Assembly: GCA_951799425.1 (NCBI GenBank)
Contig: OX637405.1
Location: forward strand, 15,969,089 to 16,033,088
Origin: Ilex aquifolium
Taxonomy: Eukaryota > Streptophyta > Magnoliopsida > Aquifoliales > Aquifoliaceae
DNA length: 64,000 nt
Direction: 5' to 3'
Part shown: positions 35,701 through 46,090 of the stretch, one piece after another
Layout of the letters: each line of letters begins with the position of its first letter
Position numbering within the stretch: position 1 is the stretch's first letter
Made by a program: the position numbers and the translations under genes
Notes under the pieces: model-generated
Database searches by the model: none
Told to the model about the DNA's origin: nothing
The model's input: only the letters and a program-made list of their open reading frames with translations

Positions 35701-36598
35701 ACATTTGGTACCCATTTCCCACACATAAAATGCATTAGTGGTACATTAAACTAGAGAATGTGATTTAAATCATACCAACCATTCTCAATACCCATTTCAC
35801 CCAATTAACCACAATAGGCAAGTGATACATATATATATACACCTACCCATTCCATATAACCTTCCTAGGTTGGAAATAAACCTAAGTAGGAAGAAAACCC
35901 TACCTCTTGTAGCGTGTAGAATCGTCGTGGGAAGCTCCTAGAACTCAAAGCAAGCTTGAATCCTTCACTTCCAAATTTTTGGCCTCCCAACGTTCGGTGA
36001 AAGCCGTCGTTTTTGGTACCCACGCGTAGCCCTCGACGAGTAGAGCAACTCTTGTTCTTGGCCCGAGTCGATTTGAGCACTCCACGGACGTAGATCGTAG
36101 AGAGAAGTTGAGTTTTCTCTCCTTTTCCCTCTCTTCTTTTCTCTCGGCTGAAACCGGCTGAAATGGTGAAGGAGAAGTCTGATTTTTCAGACTTTAGGCC
36201 CCTATTTATATTTTAGAATACTTGGCCCACAATTGGCCACACGTCCTACTTAATTTCGGGTCCGTTTTAATCCCGAAACGATTAAATTTCGCTCCGGTTT
36301 GAGTTCAAAATATTTTTATTTTAACTTGCCTCTAATATTTCCCCAAACTTTAAAATTTTATAAAAATTTCGTGTACGGGGTCACCCGAGGCCCGTTCGTC
36401 TCGTAAAACGCGAAAAATCCGACTATCTCGGAATTCAACGAAATTTGACGTGGTAACTAGATTTCGTGAGACGAATCCAACGGTGAAATCCGTTTCGTCA
36501 TTCGAGATCTAGAAAAATTCAGTTTTTCAACTAGTCCCGAAGTGGCAATTCACCTATTGCCCTTGTTCGTCAAAGTTTAAATTTTCCGGGGTTTCACA
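32778..36598 (-). repeat. 3' LTR of the non-autonomous gypsy element
   Basis: This LTR is next to the polypurine tract (36599 onward), so it is the 3' copy of a minus-strand element. A TATA-type 'CTAAAATATAAATAG' lies near 36205 on the minus strand. The TTCCGGAA array is at 33010-33370. LTR-internal open frames on either strand repeat exactly in the partner LTR and are not genes. Confidence 0.95.
33010..33370. repeat. Cluster of CCTTCCGGAAGG palindromes
   Basis: Ten or more CTTCCGGAAGG copies lie in 360 bp, with two near-copies (CCAGAAGG, CCGAAAGG). Spacers include the recurring 'ttttgctcactggaaa' text. The matching array is at 38761-39121. Confidence 0.95.
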
Positions 36599-36616
36599 TT
36601 CTTCCCCCCTTAAAAG
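36599..36616 (-). other. Polypurine tract of the non-autonomous gypsy element
   Basis: The minus strand reads CTTTTAAGGGGGGAAGAA directly before the 3' LTR. The same tract stands at 51140-51157 in the full-length element. Confidence 0.85.
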
Positions 36617-36659
36617 AATTTCGTCCCCGAAATTCACACCCTCATGCACATTCGACCAT

Positions 36660-37391
36660 ATGCATAAGTTACAACAATACTGTCTAAACTGTCCCACATG
36701 TATCCGTCTCTCTCCCGGACTAGGTTCTAGACGCAACCAAGTCCGTCCGTAAAGGCACCACATATCCCGTGTTCCTCTGTCCCATTTCCGGGACTACTAG
36801 AATAGGGGGTAAAGTAACCTTCTTTGTAATTTGACAATAATACCGAAGCATCCCAAGGTGAAGCATTCGGTAGTGAAGTCCTTATTCAAACTAGAGTTCT
36901 CACAACTCTACCCGTGTCATTCTATGAGGAGTCATAGGGTAGACAACATACCGGGGTGTGACTTAACACTGAAGTCTACATCCCAATGTGATGGCAAACA
37001 TTCGTAAGCTCCTAAAACTTAAAACATACACACTCTGAGGTGTAAACAGTGACTCACTGACGATCACAATCACCGACGACTCAGTGTGCCGTCAATCCGT
37101 CCATCCCAAGGATGACATCAAACCCGACATGTCCACGACCCTAAGGTCCATAGTGAGTAGAGTCCCCGAGATCTCAAACTCACAACCGTCATATCTGATC
37201 AATGTAGGCCCTAATCCCTAAGGTGGAATTCACCCCTGAGGACTCTTCTAGAGTTATAATATTTAAAACTGTACCATGCACAAAACATGAAGAATAACAG
37301 TATTTGACACGCTCAAGTCAAATAACACGTGTACCCATAAATAAGGAATAAGTGATGTACCGTGGGTTGCTGCCTGATCTCCCGACTCACT
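36660..37391 (-). pseudogene. Scrambled protease/RT/RNase H remnants
   Basis: Pieces line up with the full-length element in the same order but with large gaps. 36730-36810 resembles its RNase H start near 53100-53180. 36860-37000 resembles the RT start near 53925-54100. 37060-37210 resembles the protease near 54330-54470. Stops and shifts occur throughout. No pol protein can be made. Confidence 0.75.
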
Positions 37392-38162
37392 CTATGGTGC
37401 AACATCAAAGACCGTTTCCTGGGTCTCCAATGTTGTCGCTTCAGAGTCTTGTTCCTGGCCTTGGCCCATACCTTGGCTCATCCGGTCTGATTGCGGAGTC
37501 TCCGCACGTGGCGTACTAGGGACTTGCACAACGCTCTGTAGTTGGGACTGATTTCCCTGGTCCTTAGTGGAATAGGGAAGAACAATACGTGCCTGTGTGA
37601 GTCCCACCGACGACTGGGATTGAGAAGTCTCGGAACTCTGTGAGGTTTGCCTCAGGGGGCAATCCTTCTTCCTATGGCCCGGTTGTCGACAATAGAAACA
37701 TGTCTTCTGGCCTCCTTGAAACGTTCCCTTGAATTTCTTCCCTCCTTGGGACAAAAGATTTTGGGCTTGAACCCGCTCCTGTGATCCATGCCTCTGAGGA
37801 CAATCCCTCCTCGTATGACCCACTTGGCGACAATGATAACATGGCCCCTGCCCCGCTTGGCTGGGAACCCTGAAGTGCCCACTACTTTGGGAGGTTTGCC
37901 CTTGGCCTTGGCCTTGATAGCCGCGGCCCTGCCCCAATGATTCTTGTGGGCTCGATGCCTTTTGCTTTTTCCGTGGCCGTTGATGGCCCATGGAACTTAA
38001 ACTCCTTTGGATGGCTTGAGCCCCTTGGTTCAAATTGGCGCTTGCCTGTGCTAGGTTAGCAGCCATCGTACTCACAGCCTCCGTATAGGCTTGTTGGTCC
38101 AAAGCCGGTAGTGGTTGGTTGTTCCGTCCACCGCCTAGACGTCCCCTTCCTCTATATGCCAT
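37392..38162 (-). CDS. Capsid-less gag with two zinc knuckles (256 aa)
   Basis: The N-terminus (MAYRGRGRLGGGRNNQPLPA) corresponds to the gag N-terminus of the full-length element at 55820. The capsid domain of about 200 residues is missing: residue 50 is followed almost directly by a basic RPRKKQK stretch and a Gln/Gly-rich linker. Two CCHC knuckles follow, CYHCRQVGHTRRDC (108-121) and CFYCRQPGHRKKDC (155-168). The full-length relative has only one. The frame is open to its stop. A protein of this kind could bind RNA but not form a capsid lattice. Whether it is made is unknown. Confidence 0.8.
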   Translation of the reverse strand: MAYRGRGRLGGGRNNQPLPALDQQAYTEAVSTMAANLAQASANLNQGAQAIQRSLSSMGHQRPRKKQKASSPQESLGQGRGYQGQGQGQTSQSSGHFRVPSQAGQGPCYHCRQVGHTRRDCPQRHGSQERVQAQNLLSQGGKKFKGTFQGGQKTCFYCRQPGHRKKDCPLRQTSQSSETSQSQSSVGLTQARIVLPYSTKDQGNQSQLQSVVQVPSTPRAETPQSDRMSQGMGQGQEQDSEATTLETQETVFDVAP

Positions 38163-38528
38163 CTACACACATGTCAAATAGCAATAGAGTACTAACTTAA
38201 TATCCCAAGGTAGGGATCAAGTTCAAAACATTGAGAATTCTCTCATCGTGTCCCTAGTAGAGCGAGTGTCTCACACTAGTAGACATTTAACCCATGAACT
38301 ATCCCGTTCATCCTTTTCCGAACCCCCAAGGTTATGTTTTCTAAACCTAGTGTTCCTCTTTTCCATATACATTTTACCATGTATATAATTTAAACATAAC
38401 ACATAATCATGTAGCACATAATCATGTAACAAATAAAACACATAACATGAATGCACATGGAATGCAATGGTGTAAACCCATTCCCCTCAAGCCCTAGGTA
38501 ATCGTATACCTATGCTCTGATACCAAGC
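38163..38528 (-). other. 5' leader and primer-binding site of the non-autonomous element
   Basis: The complement of 38514-38525 is TGGTATCAGAGC, the initiator-Met tRNA primer-binding site, lying 3 bp inside the 5' LTR. The rest is a leader of about 350 bp without a gene. It aligns with 55821-56176 in the full-length element. Confidence 0.85.
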
Positions 38529-41500
38529 TGTGACACCCCAATTTCCGGGGGTCCTTTATTAACCGTTGACCATCCGTCAACCCGCGGAAATACTCGTGAT
38601 AGTCGTATAACCCGACACCACGTCGTTCACATGCTTTTAACCGGATTTACCATCCACAAGATCAATTATACCTCAAATTATGTCCATTTATGTCATAGGA
38701 ACCAAAGAAAACCAAGCCCAAAAGCATGGCTAAGCATTTTGAAAATTTCAAATTTTTGGAAAACCTTCCGGAAGGTTTTGACTAAACCTTCCGGAAGGTT
38801 TGCTCACTGGAAAAGTTCTTCCGGAAGGTTTTTCTTAACCTTCCGGAAGGTTTTGCCTTCTGGAAATAGATTGAAAAAAAATGAAACGTGTCGGCCTTCC
38901 AGAAGGTGTACTCAAACCTTCCGGAAGGTTTTGCTCACTGGAAAGGTTCTTCCGGAAGGTTTTTCTTCACCTTCCGGAAGGTTTTGCCTTCTGGAAAATA
39001 GATTGAAAATGAGACGTGTCGACCTTCCGGAAGGTGTACTCCGCCTTCCGGAAGGTTTTACCTTCTGGACCACAATTCTGCCTTAACCTTCCGGAAGGTG
39101 TTAGTGACCTTCCGAAAGGTTTTGCCCAGAATTTCTTCCTTCCTTAGTTTTTCAATTCGAATCCGTTTCAATTTGCTTCAAAATCATCCAAAACTTATAC
39201 AATGAAGTTTCTAACATAAAACATTGTTTGTACAAGTTCTATTACAACCCAATACATATATTTACATGTCAATATCAAATTTCCTTAAAATTTTTACAAA
39301 CATTCAAAACAAAGCCACATCCGGCTTTCTTCGTCCTTGAAGCCCGTATGAGGGTCTTCCACCCATGCATATCCCACACCTGAAAATGTTGTCCCACGAA
39401 GGGTGAGCCACGCTCAATAGGATATCCTCCTACAGAGGCTACTCCCCAACCTAAATGCATATGAAATGCGCACATGCAACGATCAACAAGCATCAACCAA
39501 TCCAACAAGAATATACACCTCAATGTTAGAAAGCTACCATGCTATACTATGTCATGCCATGATATGAGATGGAACTCACTCATGCACCTTGTCCCGAGTC
39601 TTCCCCGACTCACACCACACAATGCAAAAGCCAATGTGTATGAACCCGTCTATTGACGGAAAAACCCTCCCAATGATCGTTTGAGATAAAAGTTATGTCT
39701 TTATAAAAAATCAAATCATTGTTTGAGGCTACCCATTGGATGGGTGTTTTTATATAACAAAATCTTGTGTCTTCCTGGGCAACGGATTTTGGAATCGCAC
39801 CGCCGGCTCCGTGGGCCTATCTACACTTTTTGGACTTGCACCGTCGGAGTGTATGAACCAGTGGTTCCGGGTTTTTCACCCGAGGGAGTGTCTAGCCCTA
39901 CTTGCTTTACCCGACACAAGTTTTCCTTATGCAATGCAACCGTGCAACTCAGTCGGATCTTCGATCCCGACTTTCCCGAGTTCACATACCAACCACCAAG
40001 ATTTGGTGTTTGATCCGCAACACATGCAAACACCCACACTCATGCCTATGACCCATGAATGCGATGTCAACTCACCCACACATACTCATGTCTTATAACC
40101 ATGAATGTGATGTACCCATGTGAATGCAATGTAATGTACTAATTGCACTCTAACCACATGTTCGATATGTATGAGTGTCATATGAACAATGTCAAGATAA
40201 ATCTACATATTCATGGTACTTCATATCATAAGCACATAAATACCATAATTCAACACATTATCAATATATAGCAAGCATGCCTATATCAACATTTCATCCA
40301 ATAACCATTTTCAAACATGTTATCACATAAGCATGCAATTAACATAGCAAACTCATCAATACATCATTCTAGGCATTTAATCAAGGAAGTGATCTAAGTC
40401 ATTTCTCTAATTATTTTGTACGTGTTAAGGCTCTAACACCCTTCTTTTCCATACCAACATCTCATATAAGCAACTAAGGTGAGGAATAATCCCAAATAGG
40501 AAGAATCCTACACGTCATCATGTATCACAAGAAATTACTCTAAGTAATTTCTACACCACCATTTCAAGATAGATTATATTGTATCCACTTTCAACATCCA
40601 TCTAATCATGTCACCAACAACAGGTAAAAGCCCCATTTAATCAAGTCACCAACCATAGGTAAGAGTCATATACAAGGTCTCCTACATCAACCCCTTTTCA
40701 CATAAACATCATAGCCTGAAATAAGCCCAAAACAGCCCATAAGTTTAACCCAAAATAGTCCGCAATTTCAGCCTCAAGGCAACCACAATTTCAGTCCCCA
40801 AACAACCATAAAAACAGTCCACTAATTAGCCACAAAACAATCCACTAATTAGCCACAAAACATTCCACTAATTAACCACAAAACAGTCCCCAAATTAAGC
40901 TACATAGCAGCCCCGAAATAGGCTATAAACCAGTCCACTATTTCATTCACTTCCACAAAGATATACAAGTAACTTCCATATATCAATTGTAAGCTAAAAT
41001 TTAGCTTAAGTTATTCATATAATCAATTCTTCATTTCCTTAAAAACATACAATTCCAATTGTGAATCACACCACCCAAACATGTTATTCCACTTTCGTTC
41101 AAATAACGACTTTTATCCTTTAAGGCATTTCATCAAACGCCATATAAGCATAATGTCATGTAACCACAAGGTATAGCCCACACACATCAATTATCATCAT
41201 CAAACTCAAGAAATCATATCTAGTGATTTCTACATAACTATACCAAGATAGAATTTATTCTATCCATTTCCTAATATCCACATATCATAATCCCCCAAGA
41301 GAATTATAAAGCAACCACCTCTAAATGTCAATTCCATTTAGAATTTCACTTTACCAATTTTCCCATATCCATTTTCTACACTTCAAGTTCCTTCATGAAA
41401 TTTACCCAACAAGTAAATATATGCACCCATTTCATACCAACCTTGCTTAGCACATTTGGTACCCATTTCCCACACATAAAATGCATTAGTGGTACATTAA

Positions 41501-42349
41501 ACTAGAGAATGTGATTTAAATCATACCAACCATTCTCAATACCCATTTCACCCAATTAACCACAATAGGCAAGTGATACATATATATATACACCTACCCA
41601 TTCCATATAACCTTCCTAGGTTGGAAATAAACCTAAGTAGGAAGAAAACCCTACCTCTTGTAGCGTGTAGAATCGTCGTGGGAAGCTCCTAGAACTCAAA
41701 GCAAGCTTGAATCCTTCACTTCCAAATTTTTGGCCTCCCAACGTTCGGTGAAAGCCGTCGTTTTTGGTACCCACGCGTAGCCCTCGACGAGTAGAGCAAC
41801 TCTTGTTCTTGGCCCGAGTCGATTTGAGCACTCCACGGACGTAGATCGTAGAGAGAAGTTGAGTTTTCTCTCCTTTTCCCTCTCTTCTTTTCTCTCGGCT
41901 GAAACCGGCTGAAATGGTGAAGGAGAAGTCTGATTTTTCAGACTTTAGGCCCCTATTTATATTTTAGAATACTTGGCCCACAATTGGCCACACGTCCTAC
42001 TTAATTTCGGGTCCGTTTTAATCCCGAAACGATTAAATTTCGCTCCGGTTTGAGTTCAAAATATTTTTATTTTAACTTGCCTCTAATATTTCCCCAAACT
42101 TTAAAATTTTATAAAAATTTCGTGTACGGGGTCACCCGAGGCCCGTTCGTCTCGTAAAACGCGAAAAATCCGACTATCTCGGAATTCAACGAAATTTGAC
42201 GTGGTAACTAGATTTCGCGAGACGAATCCAACGGTGAAATCCGTTTCGTCATTCGAGATCTAGAAAAATTCAGTTTTTCAACTAGTCCCGAAGTGGCAAT
42301 TCACCTATTGCCCTTGTTCGTCAAAGTTTAAATTTTCCGGGGTTTCACA
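38529..42349 (-). repeat. 5' LTR of the non-autonomous gypsy element
   Basis: It is the partner of 32778-36598 with the same length. Differences seen are at 38770, 38901, 39600 and 42218; two of the four fall inside TTCCGGAA palindromes and change CCGG to or from CCAG. Confidence 0.95.
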
Positions 42350-43038
42350 GAACCTGCTTTCGTTTTCCATCATCAAATTTATATATAGGCTCTTTGCATT
42401 CTATACACTCTTTTTTATCTTTGTGCTCCTTCCAAAATAACATGCAGTCATTTTTGCAAGCATGAATCCTTGTATAGTCAAGCCCCATGTCACGAATGAT
42501 CTTTTTAGCCTCATAATAGGAGCTAGGGAGTGTCTCACCATCAGGAAGTGCCTCCTTAAATAGCTCGAGCATCATACTAAACATTTTATTACTCACTTGA
42601 TTTAGTACTTTCAGGTGCAATAACTTCAGAGTGAATGACAACTTGGTGAACTTCTTGCAACCCGGATACAACTGTTGGTTAGCATCCTTCAATAATCTCA
42701 TAAATTTATTTGTATCCCAAATCAGGCATTGCATTCCCAGTAATGTTCGAATTCTCTCCTTCCCAAGCATTCACAGTTGCCGCAGTGTAATGTTCATAAA
42801 TCATTTCTTGCATGTCATCGTGATCATTTTCATCTTCTTCGTCAGGCTCATCATCATCATCGTCGCTGCTCAACTCAAACTCTTCCCCATGAAATACCCA
42901 CTTAATGTAATCTTTAACTATACCATGGTAATACAAATGAGTTTCCACATCATCATGAGTTTGAAAATAAACGTTATTGCATTTAACACATGGACAACGT
43001 ATCATTTTCCCAGGTTCAGTGTGGGCAAAAGCGAACAA
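42350..43038 (-). pseudogene. CACTA TNPD-type transposase, 5' part
   Basis: 43038-42706 encodes the transposase-associated N-terminal domain: a CPCVKCNN zinc-like motif, HLYYHGIVKDYIKWVFHGE, then a strongly acidic stretch. Another frame, overlapping from about 42712 downward, continues with YPGCKKFTKLSFTLKLLHLK, DGETLPSSYYEAKKI and HACKNDCMLFWKEH. These are typical of plant En/Spm transposases. The change of frame near 42712 is a shift or an unrecognised small intron. The gene is then cut at 42350 by the gypsy insertion. Confidence 0.8.
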
Positions 43039-43675
43039 ACAGACAATAACTAAAGAATACAGAATGGATACAATGCTGTTGTATTATAGTCTCTGATATG
43101 TTATGCTCGATGTATTCAGTATGTCATGTTCCTTTACAATCACTGTTTTCATTGATGTCATTAGATACCACTCAAGTAGACAGCTATTGGTCCATTTTGG
43201 GTGTTCAATTAACTGTGTCTTTTGTTTGTTTCAGATACAAGCAGATAAAATTACTCCTCTCTCTTACTTGAAAATCCACCTCACGTTTACAGTGAAACAG
43301 AGTCTCGAAGTTTCGGAGTTCAGATCTTCGTATTGAAGCGAACAAACAGACAATAACTAAAGGATAAAAAACAACAGAGTCTCTGATCACTAGTCATTTA
43401 AGAACTACGATAATCAATAACAAAACTCAAGCACATTCGAACATTGTTCAATCAAGATAAATACTAGCAATCACTAATCATTGAGTCGAGATCTCACCTG
43501 TATCTCTGATGGATTGGAACAAATCTCTAGAGAACGTTGACTCAACGCAAATCACAACTTCAATTATGCTTTGAATTTACGAAGCAAATCGACTGGAAGA
43601 CAAAGATCAGTGACCTAGCGGATGGATTAGGAGAGATTATCCATGTCAGATTAGTAGTTGTCCATGGCAGATTGA
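43039..43675 (-). other. CACTA 5' region with a 26-bp direct repeat
   Basis: No clear gene is seen. A perfect repeat containing 'gcgaacaaacagacaataac' occurs at 43029-43055 and again at about 43336-43362. It brackets roughly 280 bp. The rest may be leader or intron of the transposase gene. Confidence 0.4.
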
Positions 43676-43846
43676 GAAATTGATGTTGAATGCAAGGAGT
43701 TGGCGCTCAAATCTGGTATAGAGAATTGGGGGTGTGTTCCTGCACTAGGTTGCGAGCCCACCTTCATTTCAGATTTGGCAGATGCAGTGATTGAAAGTGT
43801 TCCCTATGTGGGAGCAATGGCAGTCTCAAATCTTGAAGCTCTTCAG
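43676..43846 (+). pseudogene. Exon-like open segment, possible captured host-gene piece
   Basis: A 57-codon plus-strand frame runs from just after a TGA to a good splice donor (CTTCAG|GTATGA). It includes [20 protein letters not shown] and [20 protein letters not shown]. It reads like conserved globular protein, not repeat translation, and is opposite in strand to the transposase. I do not recognise the family. CACTA elements are known to pick up host-gene fragments, so capture is a reasonable inference. Confidence 0.4.
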
Positions 43847-43897
43847 GTATGATTACTGGAAGAACTTGATGAATTTAAGCATCAATAACTGGATCGC

Positions 43898-43898
<1 letters not shown>

Positions 43899-43937
<39 letters not shown>

Positions 43938-43938
43938 A
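43899..43938 (+). repeat. (GA)n microsatellite
   Basis: About twenty GA units lie here with one interrupting AA. The repeat lies between the exon-like segment and the right subterminal region of the CACTA element. Confidence 0.95.
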
Positions 43939-43989
43939 GATCCGTTTACAAGTGACCGAGTGAGGGGTGGGGCAAATATCATTTGTATT

Positions 43990-44379
43990 TCTTTTTTTAC
44001 TAGTGACACTTATTCACTAAAATTGATAAACAGTGGCAAAAAAAAAAAAAATTGTGACTGAAAATAAGGCATATTAGTGACTAAATGTAAATTATTGTCA
44101 CTAAATGTTTTGAATTAGTGGTGAGTTAGTAATATATTTTTGCTGCAACATTCAAATTGTCACTAATTATATTTATTATCATATTTTCAGTGACAATAAT
44201 ACTTTTTCACCACTAATAATATATCTTTAGTGGTGATAAATAATTATGGCAACTAAATAATTTCAATATCATACTTTCAATGGCAATAATAATTTTTTGC
44301 CACTAAACATATTCATTCAGTGACAATATTTGTAGCTACAATCTAAATCTAGCGGCTAAAAGTGATTTTTTTTGTAGTG
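43990..44379. repeat. Right subterminal repeats and terminus of the CACTA element
   Basis: Motifs such as 'tagtgacaat', 'tttttgccactaaa' and 'agcggctaaaagtga' repeat in both orientations. The terminus is complement CACTACAAAAAAAA at 44366-44379. The next 3 bp are TTT, the expected position of the 3-bp target duplication. Confidence 0.8.
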
Positions 44380-44430
44380 TTTATTGCTCAAGTATTCAAT
44401 GAATGCAGCCATAGTAAGAGTTGTCAATCC

Positions 44431-44610
44431 TAATGCTTTGTTTGGTTTGTTACTATGAAAACGTGGAGAATGAAGGTGATGGAAGAATAAACAAAATATC
44501 ATGTTTGGTAAGGAATAAAGGAAAAATGGATGGATGAGTTTTCCTTCCTAATCTAAAAAATTAGCCATCCCAAAATTGGGCAGAAAAATGGGAAAATGAA
44601 AGTAATGTTA
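44431..44610. mobile_element. MITE fragment related to the 4640-8017 element
   Basis: It begins 'aatgctttgtttggtttg', like the TGCTCCGTTTGG end at 4640. It contains 'atcatgtttggtaaggaat', which also stands at about 7935 in complement. The second end was not found, so it is probably truncated. Confidence 0.45.
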
Positions 44611-46090
44611 GGTAAATATATATATATATATATATTATTTTTTAACCTTAAACTAATTAGTTATTTACATTAAACACCTAACCTAACCTCATATACCTGT
44701 CGGTAGAATCTAGAGGCAACAGAGAAGGAGCGAAAAATCAGTTGCTCATCCTATTTGTTGATTTCATCCCGTCGATAATCGTCATAGGTAAGTAATTTTC
44801 CTCAATTTATCATGTGATTCTATCTACACACACATATCTTTGTGTGCGGGATTGAATCAATTTTACAATTTTTGAGTTCTGAAATATGTGTCTTCGTGTT
44901 CGAGTTTCAAAATATGTACTCATTTTATGATTGTCTAGTGTGATCTGCTTGAACAATCAAGTCAAGTAAGCTCTATGTATTTGTGTGCTTCAATCAAATT
45001 TTTAATGGTTCGAATCGAATATCTGTGGCTAAATTGAAAAGTGATTTTTTCAATTTACGATTGTCTAGTGTGACCTGCCAATGCTAGTTTTTCAGTTTAT
45101 CTTTTGCATGATAGGTTTCATAGAGGTTGGCTAAATCAAAAATCTCCTCTCTTATTGTATTTTCTGATTTTTATTGGGACATTGAATTTGCACGATTTTA
45201 ACTTCAGATAAATTATATGTTGCCTTGTTCTTGGAGTAATCATTATTAGATGGAGATTGGTGTGCTCAGTTTGATATAGTTGATTGCATTTGTATCTATT
45301 AATTGATGCACACGTACGTTGCACATGAACTGTTTTCAATTTGAGATTTTTGTATTTTTAACCAAAAACTTTGCTTCTAAAATGATTTAAAAGCTAAATG
45401 TTAGATCAGTATTAAAGAGTTCAAAATAAGTAGCTTAAACTTTGGATCAATTTCTAATATACAAGCATACAACAAATTTAGGAAGGAAATCATGCACCCT
45501 GCTGAGTACTTGAATATTCATGTCATTTTCTCGTAAAACAACATCCCATTTCATTGCCACAATTTATTTATAATGTTTTGCCCACACAAACCACTAAACT
45601 GGGCATTTTCTTAATCTACCATCAATTTCTACAACTATTGGAATGATGCATTTAATCGATATTAGGGAATTTATCAACTTTCTTCATTTTTTCTTAAAGT
45701 TGTCTAAGGCATCCAAACTTTATGTGATTCACCCTTTTTAGCCTTTCGCGACACACGTTTGGTTGTGAATCAGTGCATTCGAGCATTGTCACATTGAAGT
45801 CCTGGCCAAAATAAGAAAATAAGAGCAACTAATCGAAGCATAGTGTGTTCATTAGAGAAGAACCACCAGAATCAATAAAAAAAATTGACACAAACACATT
45901 ACATGATTCTTATAGTTAGATTACGAACTATCAATATATTAATTAATAACCAGTAGATATCTGACCCAACTTCATTTACAAAATGATCACAAAAAAAGCA
46001 ACAGTATGAAGGCCAAATAGGAAGGTGAAACTGTGAATATATTGCACTATGGAGGGAAATGATAGCCACAATATGGAACATAAAGATAAC
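44611..46090. other. Non-coding AT-rich stretch
   Basis: A (TA)n run lies at 44616-44635. Beyond that I see no gene, RNA or transposon end. Sequence near 44700-44800 looks like an exon/intron leader but has no supporting frame. This is the nearest candidate for original host DNA to the right of the CACTA element. Confidence 0.4.

Larger units (their letters stand above)
32778..42349 (-). mobile_element. Recent non-autonomous Ty3/gypsy element, 9572 bp, TSD GAACC
   Basis: Two LTRs of exactly 3821 bp (32778-36598 and 38529-42349) start TGTGACACCCC and end GGTTTCACA. The flanks are GAACC at 32773-32777 and 42350-42354. By eye the LTRs differ at four positions, all transitions. The 1930-bp interior has a primer-binding site, a polypurine tract, a capsid-less gag and pol scraps. 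It splits the CACTA transposase, whose frame resumes exactly on the other side. Confidence 0.95.
14349..44379 (-). mobile_element. CACTA (En/Spm) element, heavily nested; left end uncertain
   Basis: The right end is clear. Read on the minus strand it is CACTACAAAAAAAATCACTT, ending at 44379. Subterminal repeats of the CCACTAAAA or GCGGCTAAAAGT kind fill 43990-44370. Matching subterminal repeats at 14376-14760, in the opposite sense, mark the left side. A degenerate terminus aligns at about 14349; an alternative is CACTA at 14231 preceded by TTT, the same 3 bp that follow the right end. Genes run right to left: transposase (43.0-31.9 kb), then a coiled-coil gene (19.25-15.76 kb). Most of the length is later insertions. 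The transposase is broken, so this copy is not autonomous. Confidence 0.7.

Noticed and set aside
32880-40098. Pairs of identical open frames (about 60-151 codons) at 32880-34347 and 38631-40098
   Set aside because: They are LTR sequence duplicated because the two LTRs are copies. They translate palindrome arrays or AT-rich text and have no domains.
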